Source: Cymodocea nodosa (taxonomy: Eukaryota; Streptophyta; Magnoliopsida; Alismatales; Cymodoceaceae). From it: DNA of 64,000 nucleotides. The stretch is from contig CM072339.1 of the NCBI GenBank assembly GCA_036874045.1, forward strand, positions 10,609,501 through 10,673,500, written 5' to 3'. This document shows positions 48,665 through 58,657 of the stretch, piece by piece. Position 1 is the stretch's first letter. The number at the start of each line of letters is the position of its first letter. The notes beneath the pieces were generated by a model that saw nothing but the letters and a program-made list of their open reading frames with translations, had not been told where the DNA came from and searched no databases. The translations under genes were made by a program, and so were the position numbers.

Positions 48665-49600
48665 GCTTCCCTCCCATAGGAGATATCAATTTCATTAATA
48701 GTTCTATTGACAGGGTTAGGTACTACCTGCATTGGCAATCCTCTTGTAGGTCTAACTTCTATTGATTCCTTATGTTTAGGGGGTATATTTCTATTCATAT
48801 TTTCATTTTGAATGGTAGTATTTCCAAATACATGATCTAGACGATTGTTTAATTATTGAATTATCTTCTCTAACTTCTCTATTCTAGATTCTTATTCAAT
48901 TAATGCTTCATGACTTATATTTTTGTCATTTATATTTTCTCCTCCCTGAAAATTGTTATTTCTCAAGGATAGGTTCGGGTGATTTCTCCAATTAAAATTA
49001 TAAGAATTTCCAAAGTTATCCTTCTAGTTTCTAGCATAAATAATATCTAAATCATTAATGTTTGTATTCTTTTTTGCTAGTCTTTGATTTAATGATAACT
49101 CTTCTATTTTGTTTGTTAATTCAATTAATTTAACTTCAAGCATAGTGCTTAAATCTATTTTATGCATTTAGTTTTCTTTCCAAATCATCTAATCTCATTG
49201 CATTCAATTTTAGATCAATTTTCATTATGGTTTTTTCAGTTTCATAGATGATATCAATTTTAGGTTCTGAATATTATTCCCTATAGTTTAATTGGTTGAC
49301 TTCTTATTGCTGACACATGTATTGTTCCAGTTTGTCCATGTTTTGCTCTAAGCTACGCTCTAGTCTGTCATACCTATCCTAAACTTCATTGTCTCTCAAC
49401 ATATTACACATTCTAAACTGACCATCAGTTGGGTAAACTATAGGTTTCTCATACTCAGCTTTATTAAATTGAATATAATTCATTTGTTCATGTGATCTAA
49501 CCATCTGCAATCGTCTTAGTTTCAAACAATTAGAGATGTCGTGACCTTCCAAATTGCAAAATTCACATATGCTAACTACAGATTTCAGAAATCTTTAAAC
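48665..49600 (-). pseudogene. Athila-like gag, distal part, with zinc knuckle
   Basis: Near 49567-49527 a CCHC knuckle, CEFCNLEGHDISNC, is visible, followed by the gag linker (DRLERSLEQNMDKLEQYM), the MHKIDLSTMLEVKLIEL stretch and the RNHPNLSLRNN-like tail near 48980. The capsid domain is missing, so the element has an internal deletion close to its primer-binding site. Several stops. Supplies RNA-binding function in intact relatives. Confidence 0.7.
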
Positions 49601-49663
49601 ATAAGCATATGCCATATTCTCAATTATAAAATAAACTTGTCATAGTTGCTTAGCTTCTCAATC

Positions 49664-49681
49664 TCCCTAGTAATGGTGCCA
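49664..49681 (-). other. Gypsy primer-binding site
   Basis: Element-sense TGGCACCATTACTAGGGA against the Athila/Tat consensus TGGCGCCGTTGCCGGGGA; all differences are C-to-T or G-to-A. Confidence 0.75.
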
Positions 49682-49698
49682 AAAAACTTGTATTGGGT

Positions 49699-50496
49699 TG
49701 TTAACTTCTGTTTTTATGCTTATATCAACAATTACTTTTAGAAGTAAACAAACAACCTTTCACACAAATTAGATATTAAGTCCAATTTGTATTTTAACTA
49801 CAAGTGCATAGTGTATATTGTATTTATGTGCAAGTACAGGTCAATCCCATAGAGAGATTGTGTAAAAATTGTGTACTGTACTAATTTTTATATTGGAGTT
49901 TATATGTGTTGAGTTAAGCACTACGTTGAGTTACATTTAACACAACGGACTTAGTTTGTGGAGTTATTGTTAACTCAACAGACTAACATTGTGGATTTAA
50001 GTTAACTCCACGAGCCTATTTTTCCAATTAAATACTATTATTTACTAGAATTCGGCCAACCATTGAGCAGTTCCATAGAATGTAAATAATATCTATTAAG
50101 CTCTTTAATGTTAGTTAATATTAGATTTATCATTAAGCAACACTAACATTTAGATATTTCGAGCAGTAATCATTAAAATCTTTAAGTATCTGGAATGAAT
50201 CAATTTCAATAAACAATAAAACTATTTTCTATTTTTTGAATCAAACAAACGTAAAACATTCACAATACTGACAATGATAACATTAATCATGATACAAAAT
50301 AGACAATACTTCTTGATGTTGGGTTAATTCAATCTAGTGTTATGATTTAAATTCCTTGAAATTATGTAGATTCCTTCATTAAAGCATATAACAGTGCAAT
50401 TATAACATAATGACTTAATTCTCATATGATAAGCTAAATATTATGTAATTAACCAACATTTAACCGTTAATATTATGCACTTTTTCATTCTAAACA
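49699..50496 (-). repeat. Gypsy 5' LTR with internal deletion
   Basis: Same ends as 51226-53264 (element-sense TGTTTAGAATG to GAAGTTAACA) but only 798 bp: sequence jumps from the equivalent of 44090 to that of 45300 near 50310. Followed by PBS and gag, so it acts as the 5' LTR of the 43501-50496 element. The five bases flanking the two LTRs do not match. Confidence 0.8.
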
Positions 50497-50505
50497 CATA
50501 TTCTA

Positions 50506-51180
50506 ACAAAATTCATATTGATTCTAATCTAGCAACAAGAGCAAATGTTTTATCACAATCAATTCCTTCCTTTTGCTTGTAACCTTGAGCAACTAACCTA
50601 GCTTTATTTTTAACTATATGTCCATCTTGATCTACTTTGTTTCTAAATACCCACCTTGTTCCTATTACGAACTAATTTTAAGGGGGTGGAACAAGATCCC
50701 ATACCTCATTTCTTATAAATTGATTTAGCTTATCTTGCATAGCTAAATACCAAAATTCATCTTCTAAGGCATCTTTAGTTTTCTTAGGTTCTAGTAAAGA
50801 AACAAATGAATATGCACCACAAATGTTGACTACTGATGACCTAGTCTTAACTTCTAATCCATAGGATGAGATGAAGCATAACACCAATTTCTATGTTGTT
50901 CCACATTTTCTATAGGCATGACATTATTTTCTTTTAAATCTTGATCATTCAAGTTTATATTTCTTAGTTTGTCAGATAATCTCTCAATTGCTCTGTCAAC
51001 ATCATTTGATTCTTTGGGAGAATTTCTAAATCAATATTTTCAGCATGTCTAAAATCCAAATGAGAATTTTCATAAAATTTCACATGTAGGATTTCCTCAA
51101 TGGTTTTTATTGATTTATTATATACTCTATGTGCTTTACTTATAATAGAATAACCAACAAAAATACCCTCACGGCACTAG
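50506..51180 (-). pseudogene. Copia integrase C-end / RT N-end fragment
   Basis: Reads CREGIFVGYSIISKAHR and HVKFYENSHLDF (integrase C-terminal part), an acidic linker, then EPKKTKDALEDEFWYLAMQ, NQFIRNEVWDLVP and [16 protein letters not shown], the start of a Ty1/copia reverse transcriptase. Integrase and RT core are cut off on both sides. This is the region deleted from copia A and B, so it may derive from a full-length relative; it is enclosed by gypsy LTRs. Confidence 0.82.
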
Positions 51181-51193
51181 AAAACTTGATTGG

Positions 51194-51211
51194 TTACCCA
51201 GCAGTGTGCCA
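51194..51211 (-). other. Gypsy primer-binding site adjoining LTR 51226
   Basis: Element-sense TGGCACACTGCTGGGTAAC, a decayed Athila/Tat-type site. The LTR to its right is also preceded by a polypurine tract. Confidence 0.65.
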
Positions 51212-51225
51212 GAAAAACTTGGATT

Positions 51226-53264
51226 TGTTAACTTCTGTTTTTACTTAGTTAATTTATCTTTATGCCTATTCCTTTTTAGAAGTAAACAAACAACCTTTCA
51301 CATAAATTAGATATTAATTCCAATTTGTATTTTAACTACAAGTGCATAGTATCTATTGTATTAGTGTGCAAGTACAAATCGATCCCACAAGGAATTGCTT
51401 AAGAATTGCGAACTGTTCCGTTTTTAACAATCAAATTTATATTTAATAAGCTCTCCGTTGAGTTATAGTTAACTCAACGGACTAACCTCGTGGACTTAAG
51501 TCAACTCCATGAGCCTGCCTTTCCTATTTAATATTGCTATTTACAAAGGAATTCGGCCAACAATTGGGCGGTTCCACAGATTGTAAATAACATCAATTAA
51601 GCTCTTTAATGTTATTAAACACTGGATTTATCATTAGGCAATACTAACATTCAGATAATTCAAACAATAACTATTAAAATTTTTAAGTCTTTTGAACGAA
51701 CCAATTTCAGTAAACTGTAAAATTAAAGCAAACATAAAACAATCACAACACTGACAAAGATAACATTAATCACGATACAAAACAAATAATACAACACTCA
51801 AATACAAAATATAAACATAGATAAGTTGTTTTTGGTATTTTGTTTTGATATGAGCATGAAAATGGGCGAAAGGTGAAATATAAAGTAATCTCAATCGATA
51901 GTAAATACTTCCGTCACTACATGCGACGCGTTTACACCACTGAAAATTAAACCACTTACAATTCTATCTCCTCTCCCTATAGAATCACGAGTCCAGAATT
52001 GCAAGATGATCTCCTCTTCAGCATACAGGCATCAACCTGAAGCCAAGGCTAGAAGCTTTACGATCTTTTGACATATGAGTTGGCGCTTGGTGAAAATGGC
52101 TTCCCTTCCCGCGATGCGATCACTCCTCACAGTGGTTGTCAGGCACTATGTTTGGCTCGGAATCGACCCGACATCAGGAAAGTATCCTCACAGACCTCCG
52201 ATGGTTGGTGATTATGGTGGTGATGATGATGGTTGGTGTGGTACTTCAGAGAATTGCCGACAATGATCCTCCTCTACACACACTAGCCACACCCATCGAT
52301 CACACACCCTTTACTTCTTTTTCTTCTTTTCCTTTATATTTCTTTAGTGGTAACTACTTCTATTTGAATGGTCGGTTGGATTTCCTTCATTCATATCAAC
52401 AACGATGATTTCTTCTCCCTTCGACGAGTGAATTCCTACGTGATACGTGCGATTGTGGTTTTTTTCTTCCAACTATTTTATTTCTGCAACCGCTACAGTG
52501 ACATATTAGAAAATAAATGGTCCATGGAGTTACAGATAACTCAACGGACTTGCTTCGTTGATTTAACTATAAAACACGTGCATAAATTTAACTATCCGAT
52601 GCTAAGGTGCATTTTGGATACTTACAAACTTAACTATCCGATGCCTAGATATATTTCGGATAGTTATAGATGACTCACCGATATATAACTAAAGTCAATC
52701 TTCTAGATCACAACACGTGCCATCAGTAGTTTTATAATAAAGAAATATTTCAGAGAGTTACAAGTCTAACTATCCGATGCCTAGATGCATTTCGGATAGT
52801 TAGAGATAACTCACCAAAAATCCACTTAAGTCATTCTTCCAGAACATGACACATGTCATCAACAGTTTTATAACAAAAGGAGATTTCAGAGAGTTACACA
52901 TATAACTATCCAATGCCCAACTACAATTTTGGATACTTAGAGATAACTCACCGAAAGTCCACTTAAGTCATGCATTATAGTTTCGATATGTGTACTTCAG
53001 GAAATAATAAAATATTCTTTTAAAACATAACTGTCTGAAATAACAGAAAATTCAGATACTTAAGAATTTCACAGCCTGCAATTTACCGACAGTTTAGAAA
53101 TATACTAAATTAACATTAATTCCCTGGAATTATGCAGATTCTTCCACTAAAGCATATAATAGTGTAATTATAACATAATGGCTTAATTCTCATATGATAA
53201 ACTAAATATTATGCAATTAACCATCATTTAACCGTTAATATTATGCACTTTTTCATTCTAAACA
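51226..53264 (-). repeat. Gypsy LTR, about 2.04 kb
   Basis: Element-sense TGTTTAGAATGAAAAAG to AGAAGTTAACA. Contains a tandem foldback array (52591-52950), a GC-richer zone (51960-52260) and ACTCAACGGACTAAC palindromes (51470, 52540). Short open frames at 52075-52673 are not conserved as protein in the 44384 counterpart. Confidence 0.85.
52591..52950. repeat. Tandem foldback repeats in gypsy LTR
   Basis: TAACTATCCGATGC followed 15-20 bases later by TCGGATAGTTA or a degenerate form; copies start near 52590, 52630, 52769 and 52904. The last three lie in tandem units of about 137 bases that also share TTTCAGAGAGTTACA. Each copy can fold into a hairpin. Two weaker copies lie at 45048-45090 in the other LTR. 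Confidence 0.75.
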
Positions 53265-53278
53265 CTCCCCCCATACCT
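53265..53278 (-). other. Gypsy polypurine tract
   Basis: Element-sense AGGTATGGGGGGAG immediately before the LTR start TGTTTAGAATG. Confidence 0.8.
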
Positions 53279-54590
53279 AAATTTTGCTAGTCCCTTAGCA
53301 AACTAAGATCTAATTAATTGGTCTTTCTAAAAGTGCTAGAATTAACTCTTCTTTTTTTCTTATGTTCAGCATAAGAACTTGTATTATTATATAGATATTC
53401 TGTATGTTTCAGTAATCTGTTTTAACATTCTTTTCTCCCCTTCAACCTGCAAATATACTTAGAATATATGCAAATTACATACAAATTATATCATCATCAC
53501 ATAGGTGTTAATTATATTATCGTTTGTTCTTCTTTTCATCATCTATCATCTTGAATTTTCCAATAAGATTTCTATAAGAAATTTCAACAACATACGAATC
53601 AAAGTACAATCTAATTCAATAATATTAAGACAATTAGAATAAAGAATTGTATCTCCATTAAACAACTTCAAAAGTCAATTCTAGATTCATATTTCAGCAA
53701 TTCTAGATAACAGAAAATATACTCGATTCATAAGATATCTGTATTTCACAAAACACTTGTATCTTTTCAGAATAGTATATGTATTTTTGTACTTTAAAAG
53801 TTAATTTGACAAGCTTGAATCATACAAGAGCTTTCTAATTACCCATGTAACGAGCTTTCAGTCAACAATCCTAGATCTGATCAGGATCTTAGGTTGCCAG
53901 ATTTCAAGAGTCCTTTTTCAAGTCAACAATCCTTACATACCTATCTGCTCAAGTACAAAAGGCTCATGATCAAACAAGTCAATAAACTCTCAAAGTTTTT
54001 TTTTTTCTTTTTTTCAACACTGTATATGTACGTATTTTATTAATACAGATGCAATAAAACACCAATCTCATATAGTCCTACTTTTATCATTTACTGAAAA
54101 TATGAATCAATAATAATAAGCTCATACTTTTTCTGTAGTTTAATAAGATCTACACATAAATCATTCTACAAGTTTAATCAGTCAAATTAAATATATCTTT
54201 AATCATATGTGTTTCATTTAATCTAGAATTCACATCTCAGCTCTTTCAGGACTTTAGATAATGATTTTTCATTAAGCATTCTGATTTCATTTTAAAATCA
54301 TGAAACTGTTAAACTCATGAAATTCAGAAAAAAAAACATAAGATACTATATCTAGATTTGCGTAAATAGTAAATTCTATAGCATCTTATATAGTCTTCTA
54401 AATATAACATTCAAGCAGTTACAGTTTATAAAAATTTTACAGTCTCAATTATCAGATAGTTACAGCAAGTTCATAAAAAATTTTCAATTTCCACAAAACT
54501 TTTCAATACCATTTTAATTCGTTTAATTAACAAACTTACATGGCTATTATTTAATTACCTCACCCCCATACCTACATTTTGCATTATCCT
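53279..54590 (-). repeat. Shared noncoding module, gypsy copy 2
   Basis: Colinear with 45461-46800 and, more distantly, with copia 11318-12400. Landmarks: AAGCTTGAATCATACAAG (53812), CATACCTATCTGCTCAAG (53936), CATAAGATACTA (54340). Bounded on both sides by similar GGTATGGGGGxG tracts (53265 and about 54562). Confidence 0.75.
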
Positions 54591-55026
54591 CAATGTAAAA
54601 GATTTGACAATAAATACAGTAATTGTAGCAGGCATGAATACAATTTCGTTGATTTAGCACCTAACTCAACGAATGGGTTTAAATCTAAATTCAGGATAAG
54701 TAATTAGTTACATACCTTGTTTCGTTTGTATCTCCTTCTGCATATTCCGATTTTTGATTCTGAAAAACTTTTTATTCATAGATAAAAGCAGAATATATAA
54801 CAAAATAACATTTAACAAATATTTATAAATCATTGTCTTGTGTGGAACCAAGGCTTCTACGCCTTTAGTGGCTCACAAGCAAGCCAGTTGGTTTCCCAGA
54901 AAAGATACCAACAAATTGGATTGATATTTTGTTTTTGTTTTTTTTATTTATAAAATAAACTAAAACTAAAATTTTTCTAAAAGTAAATGCAGAAAACACA
55001 CAACATTAAAAGCACAAAATCACAGC
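54591..55026 (-). other. 3' flank of F-box copy 4
   Basis: Matches 46801-47299; a TTTCGTTGATTTAGCACC / ACTCAACGAA pair at 54643-54675 and the GTCTTGTGTGGAACC block at 54834. No gene. Confidence 0.5.
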
Positions 55027-56163
55027 TTAAGAACATGATTGAAAAGTAGAAACAAATGAAATAAACGTGTTAGTCCAAGCAAACTTTTTAGGCATAATTC
55101 TTCTTTCTACTAATTCTATTTTAATGCAGTTCGTGTTCCTTCTTAATTTGTAAACTTGTAGTATATTATCAATGCTAAATACAAGTGTATTACCATTAAT
55201 GAAATGAAATGCAGAAAGGGATCCTTTTCGGTTCCAGGATAATGTAGCAGTTTCTATTTCTACATCTATTTCAATATATTCCTCTTCTCAATTCCATTCA
55301 TTTATGTCTTTCATAATCCATATTTGAAATTTCATCAATTCATCCCACCATCTTATCAAACACAAAGTAGGATCATCATATTCATTATACCACATCCCTA
55401 TTTGAATTTTATCAAATTCTGTAGATGGTGGTTTAGCTATTTTTCTCGGTATAGGCAAAATTTCTATATATTTATCATAACTATCTATGCTTACTATGTA
55501 TAAATTAGATCTAAATGCAACTGATATATCTGTGACTAGATATATATATCCATCAAGTATGACATGCATGCTATTAATTAATGATTTCTGTCCTAGATAT
55601 ATCATAGTGTTTTAAGTCCAAGATCTATTCAGAAAATTATACACACTTAAGCATAAATCTTCATCCCAATTTCCTATAGGTCTCCAATAATATAATTTTT
55701 CAGGAATGGTCGAATTTTTATCAGAAAATATTAAAGCCGACCCAGAATTTTCAGTTGGTACTTCATATCTATTAAGTCTTCCTATATTCCATTCTTCTCT
55801 TGTGATAGGATTTTTGATCAAAATATCAAGTAATAGAATTGCATACCTTGGTTTGGTCTTGTATATAATTAATCATTCATCCATCCCCATAATATTGTCT
55901 ATTCCTTCTAATGTATTGGGTGGAATTCCAGTAGTTTCTTCCATATTCAGATATTCATGGCTAATTGAACTACGATTAAATGACTTCCATATGAATCCAT
56001 CTCTAGTTTTGGTCATTTTTGCAGCTTGTAGTCCCTAAAAATATTTTTCTCTAACATAGTCTTTAATTTCCTTTGATACACAACATAGCTTGGACAGATC
56101 TTTAGTTGACAAGTTACTCAGTACTTCCCTTAGTGCATCTAGTGGTAATTGCATCAATTCCAT
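55027..56163 (-). pseudogene. F-box/FBA protein, copy 4 (378 codons)
   Basis: Single frame from ATG 56163 (MELMQLPLDALREVL) to TAA 55027. F-box at residues 5-45, FBA domain from about residue 120 to the end with RSNLYIVSIDSYDKY, WYNEYDDPTLCLI and FQIWIMKDINEWN. No frameshift; stops at about 56035, 55867, 55612 and 55288. The TGA after MDE and the TAA after RSWT are also in copy 3. Follows gag by about 180 bases. Likely an old capture of a host F-box gene; no intron signature is visible. Confidence 0.85.
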
Positions 56164-56339
56164 TTGTTGATTCTGTATAATACAAACAAAAATTTTAGTA
56201 GAGACAAAAATTAACATAACTATTGCACACCCTTGTGGAGTTAGGGTATAACTCAACGGACTAAGTTCGTTGAGTTAAGGACTAACTCTACGATACTTTT
56301 AACTATAAATAAAGTTATATATATATATAGTTACTTTAG
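56164..56339 (-). other. gag/F-box spacer
   Basis: Holds CTCAACGGACTAAGTTCG/TTGAGTTA (56251-56280), like the other cassette spacers. Confidence 0.5.
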
Positions 56340-57692
56340 TTATATTACTTCATTCAGCTATCCTCCTAGAAGAGGTATCAATTTCATTAACAGTTCTATT
56401 GATAGGGTTAGGTATTGCTTGTATTGGTAATCTTCTAGTAGGTCTAACTTCCATTGATTCCTTTTATTTAAGTGGTATGTTTCTATTTTGATTTTGAATT
56501 GCAGCATTTCCAAATACAAAATCTAGACGATTGTTTAATTGTTGGATTATCTTTTCTAATTTCTCTATTCTAGATCCTTATTCAAGTAATGCTTCATAAC
56601 TTATATTCTTCTCATTTATATTTTCTCCTCCCTAGAAATTGTTGTTTCTCTAAGATAAATTCGGGTGATTTCTCCAATTAGGATTATAAGAATTTCCAAA
56701 GTTATCTTTTTGGTTTCTAGCATAAATAATATCTAGATCATTAATGTTTGCATTCTTTTATGCTAACTTTTGATTTAATGATAACTCTTCTATTTTCTTT
56801 GTTAATTCATTTAATTTCACTTCAAGCATAGTACTTGAATCTATTTCATGCATTCCTCTTGGCAATATTATTTTATCTACAATAACTTCAGCTAAGTTTT
56901 CCCACTATGCAGTTCTTTTTACAAAGTTTTCTAAATATGCCCATGCTTATTCACTACATAGTTTCAGAAATCTATTTTGACAAGTAGATTCTAATAAAAA
57001 TTTCGTTGAAACATCTATGCCTTCATAAATTATACCTATTAATTGTGCTTTACTCATTGCATGATGTGGACATTAAGTCAGTAAATCTTTAAATCTTTCA
57101 AAATATTTCCAGAATGATTCACCCTATTTTTGGCTACACATTAATATTTCTTTCTTTTTTTAATCGTTTGATGTGTTGGATAATATTTTTCCAGAAAAAC
57201 AGAGCAAAATTCAGTCCATGTAGAAATTGAATCAAGCGATAGAGTATATAACCATCTCTTAGCTGTGTCTTTTAAAGCAAAAGGGATATATCTAAGTTTA
57301 ATAGCATCTATACTCATGTTTGGTATTTTCATCATTTGACAAACTTCGTTAAATTCTCTAAGGAAATAATAAGCATCCTCTCTTTCTAATCCATGAAAAT
57401 GTGGCAATTGACTAATATAATTAGATTTCAGTTCAAACCTATCTCCCTCAAAGTTTGACAATCGAATACATGAAGGTTCATCAATTAATTCAGGATACAG
57501 AATTTCTCCTAATGGTTTTTCTACTAGAGCAGCCATCTCTACGTTTTCTTTTAAAGAAAGGTTAGCTACACCCCAAAGGATTTCATTAAAGTCCAGTTCA
57601 GAAAATGTTTCAGTACACCTCTGTGTTGAATATTCTTTGGTAGGTGTTCTTACTAATCGTTTAGTACTAGGAGAACGAGTCTATGTGCTCAT
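56340..57692 (-). pseudogene. Athila-like gag, copy 2
   Basis: Begins M-S-T with TAG at codon 4 (tryptophan in the window-start copy), then TRSPSTKRLVRTP. The best capsid segment is open at 57536-57141: KPLGEILYPELIDEPSC, LEREDAYYFLREFNEVCQ, KDTAKRWLYTL, WTEFCSVFLEKYYP. Distal landmarks: NPNWRNHPNLS-like near 56670 and NRLDFVFGNAAI near 56510. Multiple stops. The gag lies downstream of pol and ORF3 rather than upstream, so either two elements are joined or gag and F-box form a separate cassette. Confidence 0.82.
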
Positions 57693-58657
57693 AAATAAAA
57701 TAGCAGACGATTAATTACATACCAGCCTAAAGATTTCCATTCAGTAAATATTTGTTGACGGATGAAGTCAAATCAGTTGCTTCTCCTTCCAGTTCCCCCA
57801 ACGCATTCTCCTTTCTTTTAAAAGTGTTGGTAACTCGTAAATAACATTCTGTTTTATATATATAATGCACATCCATAAAGTAAATAAATCTCATTGCAAG
57901 AACGTGTCTTGCAATGTGCACCATGGTTCCTATTTTTATGGGTACGTGTACCACTACTAATTTCAAATTTTGGTAACCGCTAAGCTGACGAAGTTTCATT
58001 CGTGGTTAAAAGAATAATCGTTCTGCTTAATCCACGAACTAACCTTGTTGAGTTACAGATAACTCAACGGAACAATGTCAGTTACTGTTGCTAACTCCAC
58101 GGACTAACTTCGTTGAGTTACAGATAACTCAACGGAGTGACCTTATATTATATTACTGACCTCGTGGAGTTAAGTTTAACTCAACAAACTTACTTCATTG
58201 AGTTAACACTTAGCAACCTCTAAGTTTACTCCTCGTAAGTACCTCTATGTTTGTTTTTTTTTCCTATGCATTCTGCTAACTGAAATAAAGTTAAATATAT
58301 GTCATTAATGCAGCATTCTAATCAAAATTCATTTAAATCTGAACATTATATAAATATTTAACTTGCAGTTCATTTCATGTTATGTAGAATTTACATTTTA
58401 CCTTGCGGCATGCAGATATTTTTAAGCATCTATTATTTAATCCTGTCATTCAACAAATTGTAAATCTTTTTAAACATTCATGCATAATGTTGCATAAATT
58501 ATATAACATTCAATATAGTTCATCCATTTCATCATTCTAAACACGCATGAAAAATATATTTGAAAAACATATATTCATTCATATGAATCAATTACAGTAC
58601 AATCAAATCAGATATTTTTCATACAAATATATAAGTACAAGTAGACAAACTATACAA
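57693..58657 (-). other. gag leader and spacer with ACTCAACGG palindromes
   Basis: 57693-57990 matches the window's first 295 bases. 58030-58220 has repeated GTTGAGTTACAGATAACTCAAC palindromes at about 58050 and 58110 and ACTTCATTGAGTTAA. 58250-58657 is AT-rich with no feature. No LTR or PBS found between ORF3 and gag. Confidence 0.5.

Noticed and set aside
57727..57999. 90-codon frame upstream of gag
   Set aside because: The homologous leader at 1-295 is not open in this frame, so it is untranslated leader sequence.
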